Both the position numbers and the translations under genes were made by a program. A stretch of 62,885 nt of DNA from Phialocephala subalpina (Eukaryota > Ascomycota > Leotiomycetes > Helotiales > Mollisiaceae), in contig FJOG01000057.1 in the NCBI GenBank assembly GCA_900073065.1, positions 81,113 to 143,997 on the forward strand. Reading direction: 5' to 3'. This document shows positions 43,143 to 54,183 of the stretch, piece by piece. Positions within the stretch are counted from its first letter, which is position 1; each line of letters opens with the position of its first letter. The notes below the pieces were generated by a model. That model was given only the letters and a program-made list of their open reading frames with translations. It was not told where the DNA came from and made no database searches.

Positions 43143-46100
43143 ATGGACCATATTCCACTTCCGGATGTGAAAGACAGACAGAGTGGTGATGACCAGAAAG
43201 CCAACGTTACGCTACTTCTCAGAATGCATGATGGTCACGAAAGAGTATGTTTTCTCGGACTACCCACTAGGATGGAATTCCACACCCGAGCAATTCAGTG
43301 CTGACGCTTTTCCTCAAGAAGTCTCTCATAATGCAGCGGCCGTCGTGCAAAACTAGCTTTCATTTAGTCTTCTGGGAGAAGTCTTTGAGATTTCCGTCCC
43401 GGAAACTGACTTTACTGCTGTATCAGAAACCGGGCAACATCTCCTCACCACAAATGAGCTCCATCGATATGGGGGGCGGTGGCAGGAACGCTAGGCGGAA
43501 CTGGACGAAGCTTCAAGGCAGGAGGGGTGGGGCACGGTTGAAGAAAGCTTTTTATGTATGCTCACGCTTCTTTCGGCTCTTTCTACAAGGCACCAAGAGC
43601 CGATACCCAGAGGAATACGACACCTTTTTGAACCCACTTGCCATTCTTGTAGAAACACTGCGGCATTGGGCTATCTACGTGATTTGGGTTTGGGGAGCCA
43701 CCAGACCCCATGCCGTCGACCTTGTCTCTAGAAGCCACGGAAGAGCTTGCTTGCCGGGGATGGTGCCGCTACACGATTGCGAACTCGCTATTCCCGCACA
43801 ATTCACCTTCCCTGTTTGCGTACGCGAGCTTGTTCGATAAATGCCCATCTGCTTTAGGCGAAGATCATTCCAAATGCGAATGGAATCAGTGCGCAATTAC
43901 GAACATCGACGTCTCTACGTATAAGACTAAGCACAACAGTCGATACTGTACCGGGGTGAAGAGGAGTCGCTGTGTTGCCTGGTTCCAGACATGGACACAA
44001 TAAAACACTTGCTCGAAAATGAGAAAATTCCGATCATCTTATTCATCGAAAATCAAGAATTGAAGGTTATGCAACACGATGACCGCCCATGCATCGCTAT
44101 TTCGCATGTGTGGGCTAGCGGAATGGGAAATACAGCAGAGGAAGGACTTCCGGAGTGCCAAATCAGATTTCTCAGCAATGCTGCAATTTCAGCATTGACC
44201 TACGTTGAGGTGGAGACCGGAGTTCGACCACATCTAAATTCGAGATGGGAAAGGATGTTGGAATGAAGGCACTCCGTTTTGGGTCGACCCTCTCTGCGTT
44301 CCCAGTCAAGGCCATCTTCACAAAAAGGCTATCACCCTTATGCCTCGGGCCTATGTTTCCGCTTCGGCGGTCGTTGCGGTCGACAGTGCTCTGCTCCAAC
44401 AATCTATCTCAACGCCACTTGAGAAACAGCTCTCCACACTACGCTTCTCGAAGTGGGCTCGGCGGCTTTGGACGTTACAGGAAGTCCTTTTCTCGCAGAA
44501 ACTTCTGGTTCACCTGGGTGACGCGATGGTCGATATCCTAATCTTTTTTCACTTGGACCCTAGGGTTTAGGTACCTGCGTTCAAGGAGTCGTATAGGTGG
44601 TTCCGAAGGCTCTTGGGTGTTCCGGTCACAAGACGCAAGGGTATCGAGTGAAAGTTTCTTCTCCATGACGTTATTTTGCACCTCGCGAATCGTGCCTCCA
44701 GCAGGCCGACAGACGAAATTCTCGCAATAGCCAGGTTGTTCGGGCTGGAATTCAGCCAGTATGTCAACTGGATGCAGAAGAACGAATGATCAAGTACCTG
44801 ATAGTGCATAATGAATCAAAAGTGAAATACGATAACGTAAGTCGCGGCGTAACGGGGGTAGTGGCGTGACGGGGCGGATTTTCCGAGACTACCCACTCGA
44901 AACTTACATTATGCAATAATAGTTCGTCGAAAAAGTATTCCTGCCTTGAGCGTGAAATCCGAATAGATGAAGCTCTATTATAAATCTAATCTGGCAAGTA
45001 TAAATCCCTATACGAAGCAAAAAAGATCTTGAAGCTTCCAAAGAATTCTGTAACGCGTCGCGCTTCCGGCGTCTTATCGCGTTTTTAAGCCCGCCAACAA
45101 TAACAAAAACTCTCGCCCGCACAAGAGAAAGCGCTTTTTAAATGGACTAAAGAATTAACAATTAGTGGCTATTTTCCAGGGCATCGGTTATTAAAGGAAG
45201 TAGCTAAAGAGCTTCATACAAAACGAACCTACGATTTAGACGACGCGTTACTCGACTCCCTTAGACTCCTACCACAGTATACTCTCGGCCGAGACTAGGT
45301 TGCACGATTCCTCCAACGATATCTACATCTTACAATTAGTATTAGGTGTCGAATTGGGTTTATACGAATAGACGGGTCAATAAAAGCAGTGCTCGGCGCA
45401 TAGTTCGACGTGTTTAATAAAGTGGTTTAAGAGCAGGGAATCAAGCAAGAGAATACATATAATATGGATAAGTCTAAGTTCTCGATTAGAACGATAGAAT
45501 CAACTAGAGTTATCCTCGATTCTTCCCCCTCTTAGGATTTTCAAAGGCAAAAACGTCCTATAAAACAGGATACCAAACGAAGTCCTCGATAATTAGTTCT
45601 TTTCGGCGAATATAAAAGGTTAAACGAGTAATTTTTATGGGCTAGAGTAGCTTAAACGCGTTTTCGAACCTATAACTCGTACGAAAGCGAATGGCCAATA
45701 CCGTCTTCTTATATGCGACGGCCACGACTCTCATATTATTGGAAGCTTTATAGCTCATTGCCTTCAAAATCGAATCATCCTCCTTATCCTTCCGCCTCAC
45801 ACGTCGTATCTACTACGGCCGCTCGACGTTGCGATTTTTGGCCGACTAAAAAAGCAATTAACGGCGACGCTCTCTCATTTGAATTAAGCTCAACTCGTAC
45901 GAATACAAAAGTTTAAATGGATAGAAGCATATATTTAAGCTCGATTAAATATATGTAATTATCAAAATATCGAATCAGCATGGCGTAGGGTTGGTTTATT
46001 CCCGTTTAACCCATAGGGGGCGCTTTGGACAATAGCTCGAAAAATTACCCTAGAGCCAGAAAGACTTTAAACGCCGACCTAGTTTGATATCTTCAATCAG

Positions 46101-47050
46101 GTCTTTATTAATAGTTCACCTCCAAATGCAATAGCTCTACGACAGGCAAATAAGCTTCTAAATTCAATAATTGATGCTCGTATAATTATTATTATATTAG
46201 TCCGTCGATATATTCGAAATTTAATAACTAGGACTGAGCAACTTCGAGCACGAAATATTGTTTACTAATACGATGCAAACAACCTCCGGTAGATTATCAA
46301 GAAGCGTACAACCCGTAAGAAAGGAAAAAAGGTAATTTTGAACGGTCACTTCTATATTTCTACGCAAGAATTATGTAATGCAATAGTAGAGGCGGAAAAG
46401 GCTACGAAAAATCGGGTAGGGAAAAAGGCAAAACAAAGGGCAAGGCTAATTCGTACGACACTCAAAGTAAAGGAGATATTAAAGAAAAAGGTCAAGATGA
46501 ATCTGAGAGCGAGATTGGAGACTGTATAATAGTTGATGTTGAGTAATTCAAGTATTTATGGGATAGTCTTGGAAAATCCGCCCCGTTACGATACGACTTA
46601 CGTTAGTCTCTTCTGAACGGACCTAAGCTTCTTATCCATGGCTTCTCGTGGGCGCCCAAGACTTTCCTGAACAGGGAAATAGACACGATCATCAGAGGAC
46701 GGTACAACGGCGGCTGGGCTGTGATTTCGAGTCATGGATTGGTATCACAGGATTATTATTGCCTCTTCATGAAGAACGAATGAAGCTGTGAAGGTCTCCC
46801 CACCGAGTATCGTGTTCGAGCGGACAGAGGCGAAATTTTGACCATCAAGTTCAGTTACAATATCGGTCCAGACGAGGATGATGATTTGGAATACGAGGCT
46901 CTAGTATTGCAACTGAAACTGCCGAAAGTGCAAGACTGCATTGCTGCGGCATGTACGATATTGACAACTGAAGAAGGCGACGTCGAGGTACAGTGCAAAT
47001 ATTTACAATTAGATCTCAATAGTTTTGTTCAAGTCTTTAATGGGGATTGA
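43143..47050 (+). pseudogene. Decayed HET-domain paralogue, split by a transposon
   Basis: The remnant follows the intact HET protein at 37323-39821 block by block: MDHIPLPD near 43143, LLGEVFEISVPETDF near 43370 (against the paralogue's GLLTDILRVPVHELDL), CRGWCRYTIANS near 43750, EWNQCAITN...YKTKHNSRYCTGVKRSRCV near 43880-43975, CIAISHVWASGMGN near 44090, FWVDPLCVPSQG near 44285, RRLWTLQEVLFSQ near 44460, RPTDEILAIARLFGLEF near 44705, then after the transposon FSWAPKTFLNRE near 46650. Lesions include a frameshift near 43240, TAG at 43354-43356 and 43492-43494, a stop near 43990, a frameshift near 44262, TAG near 44568 and the 1.77-kb insertion. It is clearly non-functional. Both copies share a sub-family arrangement, so they arose by duplication. 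Confidence 0.85.
44835..46603 (+). mobile_element. Fot1/pogo-type DNA transposon, degenerate
   Basis: The ends ACGTAAGTCG and CGACTTACGT are flanked by TA on both sides (44833-44834 and 46604-46605), the target duplication of Tc1/mariner-pogo elements. Terminal inverted repeats are 57 bp on the left (with an internal 17-nt duplication) and 40 bp on the right. Size is 1,769 bp, right for Fot1. The plus strand holds broken transposase pieces of the DDE-1 family: NTYNMDKSKFSI near 45465 (first catalytic Asp), ICDGHDSHIIGSFIAHC near 45715 (second), LLRPLDVAIFGRLK near 45815 (third), and a basic C-terminal tail near 46340-46529. Many stops and TA-rich changes show RIP-like decay. It sits inside the HET pseudogene. 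Confidence 0.9.
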
Positions 47051-47462
47051 TATGAAGCTTTCAATATGCTTCCAATCGCAAACGGCGTTTTAGCATATAC
47101 TGGTATAGTATGTATAAGTTAATTTCTGCCTCATGGCGGTTTTATTTCAGGAACAAATAAGGGGAAACAGGTGACGCCTATCATGCATTTCTAGAATTTG
47201 ATGACAAATCGAAGTAGGATCAACGCAGTTGCCTTGACGAAACGGGAGTAGCTCTTCTATTAAGACATGAGGCAATAGGCTTGTGTTGAGTAGCGATTTC
47301 TAGCCCCAATTAATTGCACAGAGTATTAGATATAAAGCAATTGATAAAACAAATTGTAAGACGGTGAGCTTAGAAAGAAAATTAAATGAATACTGAAGTT
47401 GAAGAAAGGAGGTATTCAGGAAGACCGCGGAGTATAGAGGAACCAACACTACTCTCCTCCAG

Positions 47463-47760
47463 GGAATCTATTTTCAGCCAAATCACATTGTATTCGAGCA
47501 CCAGGTTTGTTTTCGGAAAGCGTCCACCTTGGGATCCCTGGGAGCCTGTTTAGGCCCCAAGCATGTTGGCAAAACTGGACGAAAATAGTATAAGGGGGAA
47601 GCTAGGTCAGATCAAGCGTAATTAGATTAGAGGTGAGAAGGTTAAACACGTGAATTGGTGATCAGTCTTTTGCCCAGGTGCTCAGGATGGTCAGGTGAGC
47701 ATGCTCAGTCGAGGGTGAGCCGAGGGTGGTTAGCCCCTCTTACTTAAATGCGAGAAAGGG
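47463..47760 (+). repeat. Dispersed repeat, copy C
   Basis: Shares GGGATCCCTGGGAGCCTGTT and a GGCAAAACTGGACGAAAAT stretch with 48285-48500, in the same order, and ends with GAGCCGAGGGTGG at 47717-47729, the motif also found in copies A, B and D. Copies C and D in direct orientation may be LTRs around a decayed internal region (47761-48284). Confidence 0.55.
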
Positions 47761-48284
47761 AGAGAGCTTTGTTGCAAATCGCGAAAATCTCTCTTTCCGA
47801 GCGCACCTCTAGAATTAGCCCAAATATACCAAGAGTCAGCGACCTTGTGAGTGCGTTTGCAATAACTTTTCTCTTTTAGGTGGGGGAGAAAGGTCTGGAT
47901 CCGTGTGACGGCCGAGGCTGCGCTGCTTCGGATGTGTGGAGTGCGGAATGGAATGGGAAAATGATCTAGTTTAGAGAAGGCAGAGTGGTGGGAGTGGTAG
48001 TAATGTGAGGTGTCGGATTATATGATTTTTGAGTAAAGAAAGTGGTGAGGGGATGAGTAGGTTCGATTTGGGTGGTATAAGAGGTTGGTTAGTTGTTATA
48101 ACGAGCAGCCAAATTCGCAGAAAGAGCTTGCTATTGACTGACTCTATTGACAATATTCTAAGCTAAAGAGAAACGGAAGAGTTGAACTGGCAGTTGGACT
48201 TATATATAGACTGAACATGACATGAATGATCATGTGGTCCGGAGGGCTAGAAAGGCCGATTCGTCACAATAAATCTATTTTCAT

Positions 48285-48500
48285 GAGGGTCCGGTTTGGA
48301 ATCCTTGGGAGCCTGTTTGGATTCCCAGGGATAATCGTCAAAACTTGACAAAAATGATATGATGAGGCACCAGGCTAGCCTTATTGGTTGATTCCTGGGG
48401 ACATCAAAGACGTGAGCGAACAGTGGGTTACTGCTCTGCTCAGGGACTGCTCAGACTGCTCAGGTGAGCTGGGTGAGCCGAGGGTGAATGGCGCCTGAGT
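48285..48500 (+). repeat. Dispersed repeat, copy D
   Basis: Direct repeat of copy C, with CTTGGGAGCCTGTTTGGATT and TCAAAACTTGACAAAAAT, ending in GAGCCGAGGGTGA at 48475-48487. About 75% alike to C by eye. Confidence 0.55.
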
Positions 48501-48665
48501 TGAAGCGGCCAGGCTTACTAACCGACCTTGGAACAAAGAAGAAAAAAGTTGTGTTCAACTGCCAGTGCAGCTAAGACGTTCTTGAAGGTCATCCCTGATT
48601 ATACTTATCAACAAAGACAAGTCCAATCTTCTACAGTACGTAGTTTTATTCAAGCCACTGTCGAT

Positions 48666-48944
48666 ATGGAATCATTTTTCCTACTGTTAATTGCGTCTGC
48701 CGGACTCAATATTTTAGCACGTACTGCACCATGTCCAACCACAACCACTACCGCGATCGCGACGCCCACTCCGCCAAGTAAAGATACTTGGTACTCTGCT
48801 CTACCATGTTTTGGAACAGTACTACTAGGAACCATTCTCAAAAGCCGGTCAGTTTCAGGTGACCAAGCATCCATCATGCGCAACGCGTTATCAGCTTGGA
48901 ACCTCCTCTACCACACCACAAACAGCCAGTACAAGCCCTCCTAG
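48666..48944 (+). CDS. Possible small secreted protein
   Basis: A 92-codon frame starting MESFFLLLIASAGLNILART looks like a signal peptide followed by CPTTTTTAIATPTPPSKDTW and two Cys. The same frame is open further upstream, so the start is uncertain. No family and no supporting introns; it may be chance. Confidence 0.25.
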   Translation: MESFFLLLIASAGLNILARTAPCPTTTTTAIATPTPPSKDTWYSALPCFGTVLLGTILKSRSVSGDQASIMRNALSAWNLLYHTTNSQYKPS

Positions 48945-48954
48945 GCTGTCACAA

Positions 48955-49155
48955 CTATTCTTGTACTAAAAGCTCAGGGAGAAATTCCTGCGGTGACCTC
49001 GTACCAAATCCCTTACAACCCTGTGGACCTTGATGCAAATCACCGTTGCCTCGCTTCGTGGCGCCAGTGAACTTGAACCCGTTCTCCACTCCTTCCTCTT
49101 CGCACTTCTTGCAGACATTGGCTGTCGCCTGAAAATTCCAGGAAAGAGAGTACAT
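48955..49155 (-). CDS. Possible 3' exon of a small Cys-containing protein
   Basis: The frame after a TTTTCAG acceptor reads ATANVCKKCEEEGVENGFKF then TGATKRGNGDLHQGPQGCKG, with a C-x-x-C pair and good codon use. An upstream exon with a compatible phase was not found, so this may be the 3' end of a gene or a remnant. Stop at 48955-48957. Confidence 0.28.
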   Translation of the reverse strand: MYSLSWNFQATANVCKKCEEEGVENGFKFTGATKRGNGDLHQGPQGCKGFGTRSPQEFLPELLVQE

Positions 49156-51571
49156 CGCTTATATAACTTAACGCAAAGGGTAAAATGAGAGCCGAAGAAG
49201 TAGAGCTAGCTTGATACTGGATTACATTCACCTGTTCTTAGCAACCAAACGATCTCTCTTGTACACCGCGAAAGTCTCGAAGGCGGGAACTACGTCTCGG
49301 TCTCTGGTAACCGGTATATAGAACTATCATGCAAAAGAGAAGGGGAGCCAAGCAACAAGCAATCTGTGGTCACAGACAGATGCGGATCAACTATACCGGA
49401 AAACCAAACTCGATCCATTCTGCCCTCATTCAAAAGCTACAGAAGGACTGTTGAAGGGTTTGGAATTCCTCACGAGTGCACCTCTTAACTTGAGATGAAG
49501 CCAGACTCACGTTGCTGAAAAGTTTTTTTTGCCAGCCTTCAACCTCCTCAAAGTCTAAAGACGAAATAAGAGCTAGCGCTCACTTTCGGACCCAACGGCC
49601 ATCGTGCGGTGGGATGCTTTCTGTGGCCCATTTCAAGTAAGTAGTGTTGCAAAAAAGCAATTCACTCATTGGATACGTCGAATTCCAGTCGGACCGATCG
49701 TTTTGAATTTCGACTTGACTGGGTGGCTTGTACCTTCTACGAGAAATAATTAGAGTTATTTATACTCCTTAGTTGATAGTTCAAAAGCCTGACTTGAAGT
49801 TGCAGCTTCATGGGAAGGTTGATTGGTATCTCTAACTCCTTGAAAGCGGGCAGTAGTTGAGGTTAAGTAGGAAGTATTAAAAGCGTGCCTGAACTCAGAG
49901 AAGGCCGCATGACCAACAAAAGATACATGTATTTCAAGTTATGAATTGAGAAGTCAAGTTGGGATATTGAGAGATTTTCGGGGATTTCATCAAGACTAAA
50001 GCTTGGTCTCAAGTTGAGGACCCGAATTCTTCGTGAAGTTTGGTTCCAGGAGCGATTCATTCTCGCTGTCATTTTCATACTACTGTCAAACTCTCGAAAG
50101 CGAAGGTCTTGAAGATTCTGATTCTTTTGGAAGAATGGGATGGGGCGACGTCTCCCCTGGAAGCTGGAAAAGTGAAAGCTCGAAGTGCTCCAGCGAAGTC
50201 CCAAAGTTGATTAAAAAGATCGAACGAGGATCATTCCATATTTCCAGCACTGTTGTCCAACTCGGTAAGGAGAACAGGTCCAGGCGTCGAAGCCTTTGTA
50301 CTTGCTAAGCCTCGTGTGACTGGCCCCGCTTCCCAAAATGGTGCGGTGGAGGTACCCTTTATTGACTTTGAGCCTCTACACTTGTGTAGTTTAGCAAATT
50401 CGAGTGGGCATTGCATGGCGGTCAGGCGATGATTTGACGATAATTCGTGAAGACAACGAGTCAACAGCTTAGACCTGCCTTTACTTTTCGAAGCTTCAGT
50501 ACAATGCGTCACAGTCTCTATAATTATAGACTCAAAAGTAAAAGTAACCGCCAAGAAGCTGTCTGGCTGTGGGTCCTCGAGCATACGGAACCGCGGTTGA
50601 CTTCAGATACCAGGTCAAGGCTTGTCTTTTACAGAATTTGCAAAATGAAGGTTTTGTGCCAACTCTTGAGCCGATGGAGCGAATCGAAGATGTCAGATAC
50701 AAAACACTGGATTAAAAGATCGAAAAGAAGTTGTTATCATTTTTCATCCACGGTCAAATTACTATAGCGCAAGGAGAGGAGTAGACACGGCCTCTTATCG
50801 AATAAGAATTTACGAAATCAATCTTCCGATGGTCATTTCAAAGGAACAATGGTGAGCATCCGTGTTTGCTGCACCAAATTCCTACTTCCACTTGGGACTG
50901 GAGGCATGGTGCTAAGGTCGTTTTGATTCCTTCTTTTGTAAGGTGATTAGAACTTTATATACCCCCAAGGACACGAGATTAAAGGATTTTTGGTTCGTGA
51001 TTGTAGAAGGCATACACCGAATTCAACTTCACTCTCTCGTGTAGCTGAGAGATGCTACATATCAAAAGTATAGAAGGCGTATTGCTAATCAAGATTTGAA
51101 CCAAGAAACCTCACTGTTCTAGTCGAGACATCAAGGAGGCGGGACAGGAAGCGAGGATTTGAAGCAGTATGTTCAGTCTTCAAGGCGCGAAAATGGGTCA
51201 TGTCAACTTAAAGCTTGGAACGCTCAACGGCAAAACTCCAAAGGTCGGTCAATGAGGAAGCACTGGTCTCCTTTGCTGTCGCTTGATCTTCACTGTCAAG
51301 TATCAGAAGAAGCAGGGACAACGATGCTCGAGATAAGCGGATATTTGAAGAGACCATGGCTGGAGCTGTGGGCCGTGGCAAGATTCTGACGGAGACGATG
51401 GCCGAGGGAACTCACTTGAGCATTCAATCTCCGACCAGTTCCTACCCCAAAGACGTTGGATAAATTGTGCTTTGCTTTGAATTTGAAGAAACCAATTGGG
51501 ATGCTTTTTATAGTAGGATGAGAAGAAACCCTGATTAGCTACGCGAACGTCCATTGCTATCTCTCAGCGTA
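49156..51571. other. Long gene-poor interval
   Basis: A minus-strand frame at 50584-50231 continues beyond a single stop to about 50080 with protein-like sequence (HKCRGSKSIKGTSTAPFWEA) and could be a decayed gene, but both strands are open here and I recognise nothing. The rest has no feature. Confidence 0.35.
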
Positions 51572-52432
51572 TCAAACCTGGACGTCACTGGGCAAACCAG
51601 TGAATTCCTGGTCAGCAGCAGAGAGACTCAACTCTTTCCACTTTTCATCCGAAGCCTTCAAGTTCTCTCCAGCCTGTCCACCAAAATGAACCGCATCAGG
51701 ACCAACTAGCAATCTTAACGGAACCTCATCCAAACCTGCCAGCTTCATCACAATTCCGGCAATCTTCTCGAGTGACGATGGTGCCTGACCAGCAAACTTT
51801 CGGATCATCTCTGCAAAGACCCCAACAGTCTGCTGGTACGGCTCACTGACAGAGGGGACATTCATGGAGGAGCCTGCCCAGTCGGTATTCATTCCACCAG
51901 GTTCCATGACCGTGACCTTAATCCCGAGCGGAGCAACTTCCTGTGAAAGACAGGTGGAGAAACCCCCTACAGCCCATTTCGCGCTCTGGTAAGCAGCAAG
52001 ACCAGGCGTGCCCATACGACCACCAGCTGAGGAGACGTTGATGATGTACCCAGAGCCTTGTTTGCGGAGAATGGGAAGAATTGCCTTGGTGACATACACA
52101 ACGCCGAAGTAGTTAACGTTGAATTGCGCATGGAAGGAGTCGAGGGAGATATCTTCGATAGCGACAGTATCGGCGTACCCAGCATTGTTGACCACGACAT
52201 CGATGCGGCCGAAGTGTTCGTGTCCAGCTTTCACGGCGGCGAGGACTTGGTCGTTGTTGGTGACATCAAGAGCGAGAGGAAGGATCTTGGAGCCGTATTT
52301 CTGAACGAGGTGGTCAAGGGAGGATGGGTTTCGAGCAGTTGCGATGACTGAGGCGCCGGATTGGAGAACTGCTTCTGTGATGGCGAGCCCGAGACCCCGA
52401 GAGGAACCAGTGATGAACCAGACTTTTGACAT
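51572..52432 (-). CDS. Classical short-chain dehydrogenase/reductase
   Basis: A 286-residue intronless gene. The start at 52432 (MSKVWFITGSSRGLG) is preferred over in-frame codons upstream because it sits directly before the first Rossmann strand. Motifs are the TGSSRGLG nucleotide-binding loop at 8-15, NNAG at 82-85, NVSSAGG with the catalytic Ser near 135, and YQSAK with Tyr148 and Lys152. The basic residues after strand 2 (TARNPSS) suggest NADP(H). It is a cytosolic oxidoreductase of the broad fungal family acting on alcohols or ketones; substrate unknown. A TATA-like box is at 52532-52540. It is divergent from the S28 peptidase gene. No lesions. Confidence 0.93.
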   Translation of the reverse strand: MSKVWFITGSSRGLGLAITEAVLQSGASVIATARNPSSLDHLVQKYGSKILPLALDVTNNDQVLAAVKAGHEHFGRIDVVVNNAGYADTVAIEDISLDSFHAQFNVNYFGVVYVTKAILPILRKQGSGYIINVSSAGGRMGTPGLAAYQSAKWAVGGFSTCLSQEVAPLGIKVTVMEPGGMNTDWAGSSMNVPSVSEPYQQTVGVFAEMIRKFAGQAPSSLEKIAGIVMKLAGLDEVPLRLLVGPDAVHFGGQAGENLKASDEKWKELSLSAADQEFTGLPSDVQV

Positions 52433-52531
52433 CTTGTATGGGTAGAGTTGAGATGCAAAGATCAGAAGGATGTCTGAAGAAGGTGAGGAAGACGATGAGG
52501 ATGAAGAGGGATAGATAGGGCAGAGAGGCAG

Positions 52532-52540
52532 CTTTATATA
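52532..52540 (-). promoter_or_regulatory. TATA-like box of the SDR gene
   Basis: TATATAAAG on minus, about 100 nt upstream of the ATG at 52432. Spacing fits a fungal core promoter with a short 5' UTR. Confidence 0.5.
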
Positions 52541-52921
52541 AGAAAGCATGTTGAGAGCCACGAGGAGGCTTGGGCAGTCGTCTTGCACACCAGCGTCAAA
52601 ACCCGCGAATCAAAACAAGAGTAAATGGGATTGAATGGAGGCGGCCGAATGCGGCGGTATATACCCTTGAACCGAAAATAAGCAAAGCTGGGGAAACAGC
52701 AGCCGACATTCAACAACACGAAAAAGGCTCAAAATGCATGGGAAGAGGCGGGATGGGCTCATTTCTGAGCATGATACTCTCCTCTGATATCACTCGTATA
52801 GCGGTAAAATCGTATAAAGCGATCTTGGGAAGACCAGAATCATGAACTGTGCGCGACAATCATGAAGGAAAGTCAACGCTGAGAAGTCTCGAGGGGACTG
52901 CCGTCGGAAGAAGTTTGATAT

Positions 52922-52947
52922 GCGGCCGCGGAGGGTGACGCGGCCGC
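52922..52947. promoter_or_regulatory. Pair of GCGGCCGC palindromes in a divergent promoter
   Basis: Two identical 8-bp palindromes at 52922-52929 and 52940-52947 lie between the divergent SDR and S28 genes, with a related GCGGCCGA at about 52641. CGG/CCG pairs are typical binding sites of Zn2Cys6 regulators. Function is inferred only from position. Confidence 0.35.
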
Positions 52948-53148
52948 TTGACCGAGCCCGCGTCGGACCGCATCGACCGCATACGTCCGATGGTTCCCGT
53001 CATTGATGAACACATCTTCACCACTTCGGACAACGGCCTTCAAGACACCAGCATGTTCTGGCATTCATTGGGTCTTGCGGCACAAATATCAGTACGCTCC
53101 GTCTGTTCTAAGGACGTCACATTGAGCCACTACTCCCCGCTTCAAGTG

Positions 53149-54183
53149 ATGGCAGGATCTAGAAAATCGAAGCGGCCCCATTCCGCAAGTCCTTGCAGAC
53201 CCGAAGGACGACTCTCTAGGAACAAGGTATTCTTTATAGGAGGTCTGCTGTTTATATTTTTTGTTTTCCGTGTCTACCCTTCCAATCAACCTTCACCTTT
53301 AGGTTCTGCCGGCGGTTGGGATGGCTCGGTGTCTAGAGGCGCCTTTGCTGGTGCCGTTCAAATCCCTATTGACCATTTCAACATGTCAGATACTCGCAGA
53401 TTCACGAACCGATACTGGATGAACGATACATACTACCGAAAAGGTGGGCCTGTCTTCTTGCACGATGGAGGAGAAGCAGGCGTCAGCGACCGAGGAGCTG
53501 CTCAAATGCTCGGAGGCGACATGGTCTCTGCACTATTGGAGCTCGCGAAAACCTACAACGGGGTAGCTGTTGTATGGGAACATCGATTCTTCGGAGAGAG
53601 CATGCCGTTCAAGACAAACAAGACAACCGGCATTGCCTTTGATGGTTACGACGCGTATAAATATCTCAACAACGAACAGGCATTGGAGGATGTGGTATAC
53701 TTTGCCGAGCACTTTCAGCCCCCAGGTCATGAAGGCAGAAAGATCTCGTCAAACTCAACTCCATGGATTGTGATTGGTGGAAGCTATGCCGGTGTTCGCG
53801 CAGCCATGTTGAGACTACGGAATCCCGAGGTCTTCTTTGCCAGTTGGTCCTCCAGCGCACCCGTCCAGACTCAGGTTGAGAATCCCGAGTACTACAACAC
53901 CATCGTCCAAAATATGCCCAAGAACTGTTCCGCAGATGTTCATGCCGCTATCACCTACGCAGACGAGATTCTGCTTCACGGAACCAACGAAGAAACTGCA
54001 CTCCTCAAACGAGCACTCTTCCTCACAAACAATGCTACCTCTGGAGGATCTCAAGATATGGTCACTGTCCCCGGCGAGCGGAAGCCAGAAGATATCACAT
54101 ACTTCGATGCTGCATCTATTCTTGCAAGCGCATTCCACGCCTTCCCCGTCTTCCAGATGGTCGGCTACCATTTTATATATTAA
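53149..54183 (+). pseudogene. S28 serine peptidase, cut off after about 340 residues
   Basis: The start at 53149 gives a short basic tail and a membrane anchor (KVFFIGGLLFIFFVFRVYP), then the S28 (prolyl carboxypeptidase/DPP7) catalytic domain: VQIPIDHFN, RFTNRYWMNDTYYRKGGPVF, VWEHRFFGESMPF, and the nucleophile motif IGGSYAGV with Ser near residue 211, then FASWSSSAPVQ. The frame stays open upstream to 52948, so an earlier ATG is possible. At about 54170 the coding sequence passes abruptly into AT-rich DNA and meets a stop at 54183. Family members run to 500 residues or more, so the part with the catalytic Asp and His is gone. The protein cannot be active; several N-glycosylation sequons suggest an ancestral secretory or vacuolar enzyme. 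Confidence 0.87.

Noticed and set aside
51572..52588. 338-residue version of the SDR with an upstream start
   Set aside because: The extra 52 residues are low-complexity and would include the TATA-like box and presumed 5' UTR; the Rossmann fold starts right at the ATG at 52432.
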